Position numbers and translations under genes: made by a program. This document shows, one piece after another, positions 34,331 to 43,414 of a DNA stretch of 62,220 nucleotides; position 1 is the stretch's first letter; the number at the start of each line of letters is the position of its first letter. The stretch is from Bacteroidota bacterium (GTDB lineage Bacteria > Bacteroidota > Bacteroidia > Bacteroidales > Lentimicrobiaceae): positions 1 through 62,220 of the forward strand of contig JAEZNO010000029.1 in the NCBI GenBank assembly GCA_023441805.1. Direction: 5' to 3'. The notes below the pieces were generated by a model. The model saw nothing but the letters and a program-made list of their open reading frames with translations. It was not told the DNA's origin and searched no databases.

Positions 34331-34634
34331 TCTCAGGTGGTTGAGTAGTGTCTCATTATAGGCATGTGGAATAAGCCGGTCGGATAGAACAGGTTCATGC
34401 CAGTGGATTAAGTTAGTGCGATGGATTAAATTTGCCAGGTGGATGAAGTAAGTTAGCCGGATGGTGTAGTTAGTGCGATGGATTAAGTCAGCCAAGGTGG
34501 AATAAGTGAATCAGGTGGATTTAAGTTAAGTAAGTTAACCGATGGATTATATGAGACTGGGGGGGGGTGGAATGAAGTTAGTCGAGTGGATGAAGTCAAC
34601 AGGGTTGATTCAGTAAGCCGGATGGATTAAGATT
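34331..34634. repeat. Degenerate tandem array with GATGGATTAAGT core
   Basis: About 12-14 units of 16-27 bases share the core (G)RTGGATTAAGT followed by tAGcc/cag. The clearest units lie at 34401-34634. A run of nine Gs sits at 34559-34567. The array fills the gap between the TrmH-type and SAM methyltransferase genes, and on minus it reads as a repetitive LIHRTN-like peptide, an artefact of the array. Confidence 0.7.
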
Positions 34635-34655
34635 ATCTCCTCAAATTTTATATTG

Positions 34656-34663
34656 TAACTTTG
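34656..34663 (+). promoter_or_regulatory. -7 box of the SAM methyltransferase gene
   Basis: TAACTTTG, 15 bases before the ATG at 34679, right after the tandem array. Confidence 0.65.
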
Positions 34664-34678
34664 TAGAAAATACTTCGC

Positions 34679-35566
34679 ATGATAAAAACGATTGCTCCCA
34701 AAGACTGGCAGGATTACGAATTGCTTGATTCAGGCAACTTTAGTAAACTTGAACGATATGGCAATCAAATACTTACCCGCCCTGAGCCTCAGGCAGTCTG
34801 GGACAGATCACTATCTTTCGAGAGTTGGGAGAAACAGAGTGCTGCTGTTTTCAGGAAAGAAAAGAATGATCCCGAGAAAGGAAAATGGCAGCTTAATCGC
34901 AAGGCAAAGGAACAGTGGTTTATTGCCTACACGTATAAGTCGATGAACCTGAAGATGAGACTTGGGTTGACAGGCTTCAGGCACATAGGTGTATTTCCGG
35001 AACAGGCTGATAACTGGAACTTTATTTACGACAGGTTGGTTAGTTTTAATGCAGGACGCTCAGGTAACAAGCCTAAGGTATTAAATCTGTTTGCATACAC
35101 GGGAGGAGCATCACTGGCAGCAGCATCGGCAGGTGCGGAAGTTTATCATGTTGATTCAGTTAAGCCTGTGATTTCGTGGGCACGAGAGAACTCTGAAGCA
35201 AGCAATTTGTCGGGCATCCATTGGGTGGTTGAAGATGCACTAAAGTTCGTAAAACGTGAAGTAAGGCGAGGTTCCCGTTACGATGCAATAATGCTTGACC
35301 CACCTGCCTATGGTCGTGGTGCTGAAGGCGAAAAGTGGGTACTTGAGGAGAATATCAACGAAATGATAAAGCTATGCGCCCAGCTGCTTTCTGAGCAACC
35401 AGTCTTCTTCATTTTAAGCCTCTACTCAATGGGACTGTCAGCTCTGATAGGTGAAAACCTAATCAGAAGCTCCTTCGGCAACCAACCCACCCTTGAATCA
35501 GGAGAACTCTACCTCGAAGATAAATTCCGGAAAAAACTACCACTTGGGACTGTTGTGCGATTCTGA
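34679..35566 (+). CDS. Class I SAM-dependent methyltransferase (RlmI/RlmK-like)
   Basis: The 295-residue enzyme has an N-terminal lead region (about 1-125) and a Rossmann methyltransferase fold: motif I VLNLFAYTGGASLAAAS (134-150), the acidic VDS after the second strand (158-160), and motif IV LDPPAYGRG (206-214). The DPPxYxRG motif matches the family that methylates 23S rRNA cytosine or guanine (RlmI, RlmL C-terminus), so rRNA methylation is likely; no PUA or THUMP domain is present. It has its own promoter box. Confidence 0.85.
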   Translation: MIKTIAPKDWQDYELLDSGNFSKLERYGNQILTRPEPQAVWDRSLSFESWEKQSAAVFRKEKNDPEKGKWQLNRKAKEQWFIAYTYKSMNLKMRLGLTGFRHIGVFPEQADNWNFIYDRLVSFNAGRSGNKPKVLNLFAYTGGASLAAASAGAEVYHVDSVKPVISWARENSEASNLSGIHWVVEDALKFVKREVRRGSRYDAIMLDPPAYGRGAEGEKWVLEENINEMIKLCAQLLSEQPVFFILSLYSMGLSALIGENLIRSSFGNQPTLESGELYLEDKFRKKLPLGTVVRF

Positions 35567-35596
35567 TTAACCTCACGTGAGTGCCTCACTCTAATT

Positions 35597-35655
35597 CTCT
35601 CCTATGCCTCGGCGAAAAAGCCCGGCAACCGTGCGAAGTGTTGCCTTTCGCCTTC
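35597..35655 (+). repeat. Dispersed repeat copy A
   Basis: The words ctctcctatgcctcggcg, aaaaagcccggcaacc and gtgttgcctttcgccttc occur in the same order and orientation as in 45929-46021. It lies between two convergent genes. Confidence 0.6.
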
Positions 35656-35679
35656 AAATTCACTATTCATCTTTCATCA

Positions 35680-36444
35680 TTAACTCATCCCCCTCTGCCT
35701 CTTTATCTCGTTATAGGCATTATTGAGCTGCTGGAATTTCTCTTTGGCAGCATTCTGTACATCGGCACCAAGATGGGTTACCTTATCGGGGTGGTATTTT
35801 AGAGCCATCTTTCGGTAAGCTTTTTTGACATCTTCATCACTGGCATCAGGTGTAATCTCAAGAATCCTGTAGGCACTGTCGGTCGACTTAACAAACATGG
35901 CACTGATGGAATCGAAATCCAGTGGACGGATACCCATGCGAAGACAAACATGTCGCAAAACATCTGACTCTAACTGTCCTATATGACCATCTGCTGAAGC
36001 CACACCAAACATCAGATGTACCAGTTGGAGTCGCGAGGGATATTCCATGTTTTCCTGTATCTGCTCGCAGATCTCATCAACATCGAGATCCTGATTCAGG
36101 ATTTCGCGAAGCAGTGGTAGCAAACGCCCGGCTTCTGCTTCTCCGAAGCGACTTAATAAGAATTGTTTAACGTAATTAAGCTCCGATTTAAGTATTCGGC
36201 CGTCAGCCTTCATAATGGCGGCAATCATTACCAGCAGGCTTACTTTGAAATCGCCCTCCTGAGTCGGGGTGAATCCTTTGTATTCGTATTCACCTTTTTG
36301 CATGCTGTCGTACATTGAGCCAAATACAAAGCCCAAAATGGCACCAATCGGACCACCGAGTGCCCATCCGAGCCCACCGCCTATCCACTTGCCAAATGAT
36401 TTGAATGATAAGGTTTTTGTAAAGAAGTCGGGTAAATTATTCAT
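35680..36444 (-). CDS. djlA: TerB- and J-domain cochaperone, DjlA-like
   Basis: The 254-residue protein has a glycine-rich hydrophobic N-terminal segment (about 20-45, GGGLGWALGGPIGAILGF) that may touch the membrane, a TerB-like helical domain (about 65-185; MKADGRILKSELNYV and ASADGHIGQLESDVL are its two metal-site repeats), and a C-terminal J domain (about 190-254) with the HPD motif at 218-220. The layout matches DjlA, a DnaK partner. It is a single gene with a TAATTTTG promoter. Confidence 0.9.
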   Translation of the reverse strand: MNNLPDFFTKTLSFKSFGKWIGGGLGWALGGPIGAILGFVFGSMYDSMQKGEYEYKGFTPTQEGDFKVSLLVMIAAIMKADGRILKSELNYVKQFLLSRFGEAEAGRLLPLLREILNQDLDVDEICEQIQENMEYPSRLQLVHLMFGVASADGHIGQLESDVLRHVCLRMGIRPLDFDSISAMFVKSTDSAYRILEITPDASDEDVKKAYRKMALKYHPDKVTHLGADVQNAAKEKFQQLNNAYNEIKRQRGMS

Positions 36445-36460
36445 TCTGCAATTTTGATGA

Positions 36461-36468
36461 CAAAATTA
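36461..36468 (-). promoter_or_regulatory. -7 box of the DjlA-like gene
   Basis: Minus-strand TAATTTTG, 16 bases before the ATG at 36444. Confidence 0.65.
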
Positions 36469-36577
36469 ATTGATTTTTAGCGAATAATAGGGCCTTTACA
36501 CTAAGTATACCATCAGAAGTATGAGTACTTTTTAAAGCTCTGTTTCAATAATAGAGCACTAAGTGTTTTTTATCTTA

Positions 36578-37930
36578 TCAATGAATTGAATTCGCTAACG
36601 AGTTATTCTCATAGATTGAGGGAATAATCTCTTCGGTCATGTGAATGCCCTCTTCTTCAAGGTGCTGAAGCACAAGTTCATAAATCTCAGGAATGAAGGG
36701 CCTCAGTAGCCCTTTTACCTTTAACCTTCCCGAAAGTATCATATCGGCAGTTATTGCTGCTGGTAATGCAACAGTTTTGGCGATTGCTGAGTCACCGTCC
36801 GCTTCACCATAAAGTAGCATCCTCGATCTTATCATTTCTTCATGCTCGTCGGGATATTTTACCAGCAGTTCATGTTGCATTACAATCATATCGGTATCGC
36901 CGGGTGCAGGAAGCATCTTTGAAAACATCAAATCGGCAGTAACGTTGAATGCCGAATCAACTGATTTCCCGATCTTATTATTACTGAAATATCCCAACCA
37001 ACTGAGTGCCTGAATGGCAATCGAGTTTTCTTCTATGTTTAGAAAATCTGAAATTTGCTTCTCATATTCAGGGTAAAGGGTGCCTACTTTTCGTTCAATC
37101 AGATTGAAATACGACATCTTCTCCATAGCAATGGGCTGAGTATCAAGCAAACCAAGCTTAAGAAATCCGTCAATCACAGCACACCACCCCGGAAATCTGA
37201 TTGTGCCCCTCATCATTGATTGCACTTCATTAATTCCATACTCTGCGATGTAGGATATGGAATCACGGTTAGGGTAAACTTCCAGAGGTCCTATTTCAGG
37301 ATAGTCAATTACCACCGGCCATCTGAATAGTGATTCGTTACTCACAACTGTTTCATTTCCATTGCTCAGATAGCGGGCATTTGAGAGTGTAGCATTCAGC
37401 ACACCCATAGGGCTCCATGTAAACTTATATCTTAACGGATTATTTGCTGATTCAGGTGAGGGGAGTGCTCCGCACAGTGAATAAAAATTAACCACCTGTC
37501 CTTGCATTGAATGTACTCTGTCGATGATCCTTTTAGCTGACATGTGGTCAATGCCGGGGTCTAAACCCATCTCATTAATAACCGTAATGCCACTCTCATC
37601 AATCATTGACTTCAGCTCTGCCATTCCGGGACTCTGATATGAGGTTGTAATTAGTGATTTTGCCCTTTTAATGCAGTATTTAGCGACAAGCAAATGCATA
37701 TTAGCCGGCAGCAAACTGATGACCAAATCATGCTGTGAAATGATGTTATCAAGCTGCTCTTCGTTCTTTGCATCCAAGCCGACAGCCTTACCATTGGAAT
37801 GTTTGTTTATGACAGAAGCCACTTTTTCGGCATCCATGTCAGCGACAGTCAGGTGATAGCCCTTATTGAGCAGGTATTTTACCAGTGGGCGTGAAACCAG
37901 GCCTGCACCCAATACCAGTATTTTATTCAT
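36578..37930 (-). CDS. Saccharopine dehydrogenase (SDH half)
   Basis: The 450-residue enzyme has an NAD(P)-binding Rossmann fold starting ILVLGAGLVSRPLVKYL, ADMDAEKV for the second strand, and the family segments VISLLPANMH, EMGLDPGIDHMSA and FYSLCGALPSPES..YKFTWSP. This form resembles the SDH domain of plant and animal AASS, which splits saccharopine into glutamate and aminoadipate semialdehyde. Its ATG overlaps the stop of the LKR gene by 4 bases (ATGA), so both are translated together for lysine degradation through saccharopine. A Lys9-type biosynthetic role is less likely since the partner is LKR. Confidence 0.9.
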   Translation of the reverse strand: MNKILVLGAGLVSRPLVKYLLNKGYHLTVADMDAEKVASVINKHSNGKAVGLDAKNEEQLDNIISQHDLVISLLPANMHLLVAKYCIKRAKSLITTSYQSPGMAELKSMIDESGITVINEMGLDPGIDHMSAKRIIDRVHSMQGQVVNFYSLCGALPSPESANNPLRYKFTWSPMGVLNATLSNARYLSNGNETVVSNESLFRWPVVIDYPEIGPLEVYPNRDSISYIAEYGINEVQSMMRGTIRFPGWCAVIDGFLKLGLLDTQPIAMEKMSYFNLIERKVGTLYPEYEKQISDFLNIEENSIAIQALSWLGYFSNNKIGKSVDSAFNVTADLMFSKMLPAPGDTDMIVMQHELLVKYPDEHEEMIRSRMLLYGEADGDSAIAKTVALPAAITADMILSGRLKVKGLLRPFIPEIYELVLQHLEEEGIHMTEEIIPSIYENNSLANSIH

Positions 37931-39339
37931 GGAGTTGACAGTTTTAGTAAGTTCTCAGTTGTAACGGTATCAGTAAATTGCTGTAAATACTCGTATGGTG
38001 GTGTCAGTTTGCCTTTATGAACAATCAGCGCCCGTTTAATTGCTTCAGGAAGCTCAAGATTATCGTATTCTACTTCGAAATTGCATTTAGCTATTGGTCG
38101 CAGATAATGAATCAGTGCACTTGAGAATTTCTGCGATGATTCACGAGGAAGCTCACTTGGCAGAATATGCACAGCCATCACCAGAAGCCCGGGTCCTTTG
38201 TATCCCATTGTCTGTTTGCATGTAAACGGGTCATACAGAAACAGCGGATCATCAGGTTCAGTTCCCTTATGTGTTATTTCAATGCTCCCGTCAGGGTCAC
38301 AGGTGATATCGCCAATTACTTTAAGTTTTGGACCTAGCACTATAGGCACCGGGGCAGGAAGATTATCACCAAAAAGCGCATTACCGGATTCAGTTAAAAC
38401 AGCTTCATTAAACAGTCTGCCGACTGCCTCTTTTGTCACCAGGCGGGGAAATCGTGGTTCCCAGTACATGCAGTTCATCAGAACCGACAATCCCGGTAGG
38501 TACTGCTCAAAGATACCCCGGTACTGCTCGGGATGCTTATAATAGTCTTCTTTATCAAAAGGTTTACCTTCTTTATTTTCGGCGATGTGCTCATGCCTGA
38601 AGACTACCTTATATATCAGGTTCTTCGGGGAGCAGCTTCGGTTTTTCAGCTTAAGCACCACTTGAGGTGAAATCTCTTTAACAGGAAGTAATCCAAGTAT
38701 CTCCTGAGCACCCTGTGATACATGACCATAGCCTGTGAAGCCAACGGTAAGAGGCAAAATGGCATCAGGCAAACCTTCCTCTGCAATCTGTGCTCCTACT
38801 TCTGAGATTTCGCTTATTGCTTCATCGAGTGAATGATATTTATGAGCCTGTTTGATCTTCAGAAAAGGCGTTATTATTCCTTCTTCAAGATATCTGAGGC
38901 CTAATGCCCACAAGGTGTTAATCATTCCGGCCACACCTGCATGGTATCCAAAATAGATAAGGCGATGACCTTGCTCGTCAGTTATCTTCTCATAATCAAT
39001 CAGATTACAATTTAGCTCCATCATCCTCTTCAAACGTGGCATATTTGCTTCCTGGCCCTTGACAACATGCGAGAAGTGAATATACGTCTTGCCTGCCTCA
39101 TATTTCTCAACAGGAATTTCTTTAACTCCAAGTATTACAGAACACTCTTTAAGGTCACATGCCAATCGCGCACCGGCTTGTTGATACTCGCGGTTTGTAA
39201 ATATTCGTTTATCTGACATCTGGATCACGATATCCAGATTTTTCTCTTTAATCAGGAAGTTTACATGTTCAGGTGTCAGTGGAGCTCTGCGTTCGCTAAC
39301 ATACAGATCCTCATGGCGGATGCCTATAATGTTGTTCAT
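37927..39339 (-). CDS. Lysine-ketoglutarate reductase (LKR half)
   Basis: The 470-residue protein has the alanine dehydrogenase/transhydrogenase-type N-terminal domain (GIRHEDLYVSERRAPLTPEHV; then YIHFSHVVKGQEANMPRL; LIDYEKITDEQGHRLIYFGYHAGVAGM) and a C-terminal domain with VGFTGYGHVSQGAQEILG. It matches the LKR half of bifunctional AASS and should condense lysine with 2-oxoglutarate to saccharopine. In animals and plants the two halves are one protein; here they are two genes with a 4-base overlap. Probably transcribed from just upstream of 39339, where only a weak TACTTTAT box is seen. Confidence 0.88.
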   Translation of the reverse strand: MNNIIGIRHEDLYVSERRAPLTPEHVNFLIKEKNLDIVIQMSDKRIFTNREYQQAGARLACDLKECSVILGVKEIPVEKYEAGKTYIHFSHVVKGQEANMPRLKRMMELNCNLIDYEKITDEQGHRLIYFGYHAGVAGMINTLWALGLRYLEEGIITPFLKIKQAHKYHSLDEAISEISEVGAQIAEEGLPDAILPLTVGFTGYGHVSQGAQEILGLLPVKEISPQVVLKLKNRSCSPKNLIYKVVFRHEHIAENKEGKPFDKEDYYKHPEQYRGIFEQYLPGLSVLMNCMYWEPRFPRLVTKEAVGRLFNEAVLTESGNALFGDNLPAPVPIVLGPKLKVIGDITCDPDGSIEITHKGTEPDDPLFLYDPFTCKQTMGYKGPGLLVMAVHILPSELPRESSQKFSSALIHYLRPIAKCNFEVEYDNLELPEAIKRALIVHKGKLTPPYEYLQQFTDTVTTENLLKLSTP

Positions 39340-39404
39340 ATCAGGTATTGGCTTAATGAAGCATAAAGTATAAAGAGGTATTTTTGATTAATTGTTTAAT
39401 TCAG

Positions 39405-39412
39405 TAGGTTTG
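39405..39412 (+). promoter_or_regulatory. Promoter of mtgA (-7 box)
   Basis: TAGGTTTG, 17 bases before the ATG at 39430, with TTTTTG at 39381-39386 about 18 bases upstream as the -33 element. Confidence 0.7.
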
Positions 39413-39429
39413 CACAAAATTTATTAAGC

Positions 39430-40134
39430 ATGCCGGTATTTAAGGGGATAAAGAAAAGGATTCTGAAGATCATCAGATTCATCATTTTCTTCTTTTTCAT
39501 ATCCACTATTATAGTCACCATTATTTACCGGTTTGTTCCACCACCAATCACTCCCCTGATGGTCATTCGATTGCAGGAACAGCTGTTTGAAGGTGAAGAG
39601 TTAAAACTATATAAAGACTGGGAGAGATTAAAACAGATATCACCGCATATGGTTCAGGCAGTTGTTGCTTCTGAAGACAATAATTTCATGACACATTTCG
39701 GTGTTGATTTTGATGCTATAAAGAAAGCTCAGAAGCTAAACAGAAAAGGCAAGACATTACGGGGAGCCAGTACCATTTCGCAGCAAACAGCAAAGAATGT
39801 ATTTCTATGGCCTAAAAGATCATGGGTTCGTAAGGGTTTCGAAGTTTATTTTACGGGATTAATTGAGATATTCTGGGGCAAAGAGCGTATCATGGAAGTG
39901 TACCTTAATGTAATTGAAATGGGCAACGGCATCTATGGTGTGGAAGCAGCATCAAATTACTATTTCAATAAATCGGCTAAAGACCTCAACCCAAGTGAGG
40001 CAGCTCTCCTGGCAGCAATTTTACCCAATCCTCGTGTTTATAATGCTATGAACCCATCTCAGTATATTCGCAAAAAACAGCAGCGTATTATGCGTGCAAT
40101 GAATAGAATTGAACGGGTCAGTTTCAATAATTAA
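39430..40134 (+). CDS. mtgA: Monofunctional peptidoglycan glycosyltransferase MtgA
   Basis: The 234-residue GT51 enzyme polymerises lipid II glycan strands. It has an N-terminal signal anchor (about 11-33, rich in Ile and Phe), catalytic E82 in SEDNNFMTHFG, the RGASTISQQTAKN motif (111-123), KERIMEVYLNVIEMGNGIYG and AALLAAILPNP. No transpeptidase domain is present, so it is the monofunctional class. It has its own promoter and stands between the LKR gene (divergent) and ppdK. Confidence 0.94.
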   Translation: MPVFKGIKKRILKIIRFIIFFFFISTIIVTIIYRFVPPPITPLMVIRLQEQLFEGEELKLYKDWERLKQISPHMVQAVVASEDNNFMTHFGVDFDAIKKAQKLNRKGKTLRGASTISQQTAKNVFLWPKRSWVRKGFEVYFTGLIEIFWGKERIMEVYLNVIEMGNGIYGVEAASNYYFNKSAKDLNPSEAALLAAILPNPRVYNAMNPSQYIRKKQQRIMRAMNRIERVSFNN

Positions 40135-40177
40135 TGTCTGAGTATTATATCAATAATTCAACTACTTAAATATTTTG

Positions 40178-40185
40178 TACTTTTG
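40178..40185 (+). promoter_or_regulatory. -7 box of ppdK
   Basis: TACTTTTG, 76 bases before the ATG at 40262; the long AT-rich leader may carry further control. Confidence 0.6.
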
Positions 40186-40261
40186 CACTCCTGAAAATAA
40201 ACAGGCAGTTAAGCGTTATAATTAGCAATTATTAATAAACAGTATAATAACCAAATAAAAG

Positions 40262-43000
40262 ATGGGAAAAGAAAATACCAAAAAAGCGGTCTATACTTTT
40301 GGCAATAAGAAGGCTGAAGGTGATGCAGGTATGAAAAACCTGCTGGGTGGCAAAGGTGCCAATCTTGCCGAAATGAACCTTATCGGTGTACCGGTTCCTC
40401 CGGGATTCACAATCACAACAGAAGTGTGTACCGAATATATGACTAAGGGTAAGGAGTATGTTGTTAATATAATCCGCCCCGAAGTTGAAGCTGCCGTTCA
40501 ATATGTTGAAGGCATTATGGGTTCAAAATTTGGTGATAAAAATAACCCATTACTTGTATCTGTCCGCTCAGGTGCCCGCGCTTCCATGCCAGGTATGATG
40601 GATACTATTCTTAATCTTGGATTGAATGACGAGGCTGTTGAAGGAATCGCCCGTAAGACCGGAAATGAGCGTTTCGCATGGGATTCATACCGTCGATTTG
40701 TTCAGATGTTCGGCGATGTAGTTCTCGGTATGAAACCGGCCTCTAAAGAAGATATTGATCCATTTGAAGAAATCATGGATCATCTGAAAGAAGAAAAAGG
40801 CATAAAAACAGATAATGAATTTACAGTTGATGATCTGAAACAATTGGTTCTCAGATTTAAAGCAGCCGTTAAGAAAGTTACCGGAAAGGACTTCCCGGTA
40901 GACCCATGGGAACAACTCTGGGGTGCTGTTATGGCTGTATTCGATAGCTGGATGAACGAGCGTGCTATCTATTACAGAAAACTGAATAACATTCCTGCTG
41001 AATGGGGTACTGCGGTTAACGTTCAGGCAATGGTGTTCGGTAACATGGGTAAGAATTCAGGTACCGGTGTTGCTTTCACACGTGATGCTGCTACAGGTGA
41101 AGACTTGTTCAATGGTGAGTATCTGATTGATGCTCAGGGTGAAGATGTTGTTGCAGGTATTCGTACCCCTCAGCAAATCACAAAAGAAGGTTCACTTCGT
41201 TGGGCAACTCTCGCTAACGTAAGTGAAGCCGACAGGGCATCAAAATACCCCTCACTCGAGGAAACTATGCCTGAAATCTATAAGGAATTACTCGAAACTC
41301 AACAGAAACTTGAAGATCACTACCGTGATATGCAGGATCTGGAATTCACCATTCAGGAAGGTAAGTTGTGGATGCTCCAAACACGTAATGGTAAACGTAC
41401 GGGAGCTGCTATGGTGAAAATAGCTATGGATATGCTTCGTCAGGGAATCCTAACCGAGAAAGAAGCCCTCTTACGTATAGAACCTAATAAACTTGACGAA
41501 TTACTCCACCCGGTATTTGACCAGTCGGCGATGAAGAGAGCCAAGGTGTTGGCAAAAGGATTACCCGCTTCACCGGGAGCTGCTACAGGTGAAATTTGCT
41601 TCCACGCTGATGAAGCTGAAGATCTTGCTGCTCAGGGTAAGAAAGTTATTCTGGTTCGTATCGAAACCTCACCCGAAGACCTTAAAGGTATGAACGTTGC
41701 CCAGGGTATTCTCACTGCACGTGGCGGTATGACCTCACATGCTGCAGTTGTTGCCCGTGGAATGGGTAAGTGCTGTGTTTCAGGTGCAGGAAGTCTGAAA
41801 ATTGACTATCGTGCCCGTACTCTTTCAGTTGATGGTATTACACTTAAAGAAGGTGATCACATCTCACTAAACGGAAGTACCGGTGAAGTTTATCAGGGCA
41901 ACATTGCCACCCGTGATCCTGAATTAAGTGGAGATTTTGGCACTCTGATGGACCTTGCCGATAAATACTCAAAGATGCTTGTTCGTACAAATGCCGACAC
42001 ACCACGTGACTCACAAGTTGCACGTGCATTTGGAGCTAAAGGTATCGGTCTCTGCCGTACTGAACACATGTTCTTCGAAGGCGATCGTATCAAGGCAATG
42101 CGTGAAATGATTCTCGCAAACGATGAATCAGGTCGTCGCAAGGCACTCGAGAAACTATTACCTATCCAGCGTTCTGATTTCGAAGGCATCTTCGAAGCAA
42201 TGCATGATTTACCTGTAACTGTTCGTTTACTGGATCCTCCATTACACGAATTTGTACCTCACGAACCTGAAAATCAAATGGAAATGGCCAATGAAATGGG
42301 CATTCCCGTTGAGGCAGTTCAGCAGAAGGTGCATGATTTAGCTGAGTTTAACCCAATGCTCGGACATCGTGGTTGCCGTTTAGGTAATACATATCCCGAG
42401 ATTTCAGAAATGCAGGCCCGTGCAATTATCGAGGCAGCCCTCAATCTTAAGAAACGAGGCATCCGTGCAATTCCTGAAATCATGATCCCACTTACCGGAA
42501 CCCTCGCTGAAATGAAGATGCAGGAGAACATCGTTCGTGCAACAGCTGAGCAAGTCTTCGCTGAACGCAACGACAGGATTGACTATTTGGTAGGAACCAT
42601 GATTGAAATCCCGCGTGCTGCTCTCACCGCCGACATGATTGCTGAATCAGCTGAATTCTTCTCATTCGGTACAAACGACCTTACCCAGATGACATTTGGA
42701 TATTCGAGAGATGATGCCGGAAAGTTCCTCCCTGTTTATCTTGAAAAAGGTATCCTAAAGCATGATCCGTTCCAGGTTCTCGATACTGAAGGAGTTGGTC
42801 AACTCGTATCATTGGCTATTGAAAGAGGCCGTAAAACACGTCCTAATCTTAAAGTTGGTATCTGCGGTGAGCATGGTGGTGAACCTTCATCAGTTGAATT
42901 CTGTCATTCAGTAGGAATGAACTACGTAAGTTGTTCACCTTACAGAGTTCCCATAGCACGTTTAGCTGCTGCTCAGGCTGTATTGAAACAGGATAAATAA
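40262..43000 (+). CDS. ppdK: Pyruvate phosphate dikinase
   Basis: The 912-residue enzyme interconverts pyruvate, ATP and phosphate with PEP, AMP and diphosphate. The N-terminal ATP-grasp region (LLGGKGANLAEMN..VPVPPGFTITTE; SVRSGARASMPGMMDT), the swivelling phosphohistidine domain with H493 in GGMTSHAAVVARGMGK, and the C-terminal PEP-binding barrel with FGTNDLTQMTFG and the catalytic Cys in GICGEHGG are all intact. It is cytosolic. Codon use leans to CGT for Arg and looks like a highly expressed gene. A strong terminator follows, then PEPCK. In anaerobic Bacteroidota it can run in the glycolytic direction using pyrophosphate. Confidence 0.97.
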   Translation: MGKENTKKAVYTFGNKKAEGDAGMKNLLGGKGANLAEMNLIGVPVPPGFTITTEVCTEYMTKGKEYVVNIIRPEVEAAVQYVEGIMGSKFGDKNNPLLVSVRSGARASMPGMMDTILNLGLNDEAVEGIARKTGNERFAWDSYRRFVQMFGDVVLGMKPASKEDIDPFEEIMDHLKEEKGIKTDNEFTVDDLKQLVLRFKAAVKKVTGKDFPVDPWEQLWGAVMAVFDSWMNERAIYYRKLNNIPAEWGTAVNVQAMVFGNMGKNSGTGVAFTRDAATGEDLFNGEYLIDAQGEDVVAGIRTPQQITKEGSLRWATLANVSEADRASKYPSLEETMPEIYKELLETQQKLEDHYRDMQDLEFTIQEGKLWMLQTRNGKRTGAAMVKIAMDMLRQGILTEKEALLRIEPNKLDELLHPVFDQSAMKRAKVLAKGLPASPGAATGEICFHADEAEDLAAQGKKVILVRIETSPEDLKGMNVAQGILTARGGMTSHAAVVARGMGKCCVSGAGSLKIDYRARTLSVDGITLKEGDHISLNGSTGEVYQGNIATRDPELSGDFGTLMDLADKYSKMLVRTNADTPRDSQVARAFGAKGIGLCRTEHMFFEGDRIKAMREMILANDESGRRKALEKLLPIQRSDFEGIFEAMHDLPVTVRLLDPPLHEFVPHEPENQMEMANEMGIPVEAVQQKVHDLAEFNPMLGHRGCRLGNTYPEISEMQARAIIEAALNLKKRGIRAIPEIMIPLTGTLAEMKMQENIVRATAEQVFAERNDRIDYLVGTMIEIPRAALTADMIAESAEFFSFGTNDLTQMTFGYSRDDAGKFLPVYLEKGILKHDPFQVLDTEGVGQLVSLAIERGRKTRPNLKVGICGEHGGEPSSVEFCHSVGMNYVSCSPYRVPIARLAAAQAVLKQDK

Positions 43001-43025
43001 GTTATTTACCGTTTGTTTAGTTTCC

Positions 43026-43057
43026 AAAAGGCTGTCCCGTGAGGGATGGCCTTTTTT
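43026..43057 (+). terminator. Terminator of ppdK
   Basis: A 12-base stem (AAAGGCTGTCCC with GGGATGGCCTTT, two G-U pairs) and 4-base loop, followed by six Ts, 26 bases after the stop. Confidence 0.9.
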
Positions 43058-43414
43058 GATGCCTCACCGGTTGCCCCATCCACTTGGGGAAGTCCCTCGC
43101 CTTTAGGAGATGGATTTAGGGTGAGGTGATGAATTGCCAATTCCGCTATCAAATAACTGTGACCTGGATGAGTTCCTCAACAACAGTTGAATAATCTTGA
43201 ACTATCTTGAACTACGTTGAATTACCCTGAACTTTTTCAGTCATTCGAAACAATCGAAACAATTTAAGAAATTTCTAAAAATTATATGCTGTTACCTGCA
43301 TTTAAGTTTATACTTTTGCAAACGATTGCATCAATAAGCAAATCAGCACTTAAGTTGTTAAAGAATTGTCTGTTCATTTATAGAATTTATCGCTTTTCAA
43401 TAAAATCGTAAAAC
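43058..43414 (+). repeat. Intergenic stretch with dispersed repeat and the pckA leader
   Basis: Positions 43061-43128 form an imperfect inverted repeat (cctcacc near the start, ggtgaggt at the end) whose right part, ctcgcctttagga..atttagggtgaggtg, recurs at 61079-61109. Behind it, 43157-43235 has repeated ttgaactacctt-like words. The promoter box of pckA lies at 43311. Confidence 0.55.
43311..43318 (+). promoter_or_regulatory. -7 box of pckA
   Basis: TACTTTTG, giving a leader of about 90 bases before the ATG at 43415. Confidence 0.65.

Noticed and set aside
34265..34495. 76-codon minus-strand ORF with LIHRTN-like repeats
   Set aside because: The repeats come from the tandem DNA array; no promoter or ribosome site is present.
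35581..35802. 73-codon plus-strand ORF
   Set aside because: It starts in the dispersed repeat and continues antisense to the J-domain gene.
41893..42189. Long antisense frames inside ppdK
   Set aside because: Their length follows from the biased codon use of a highly expressed gene on the other strand.
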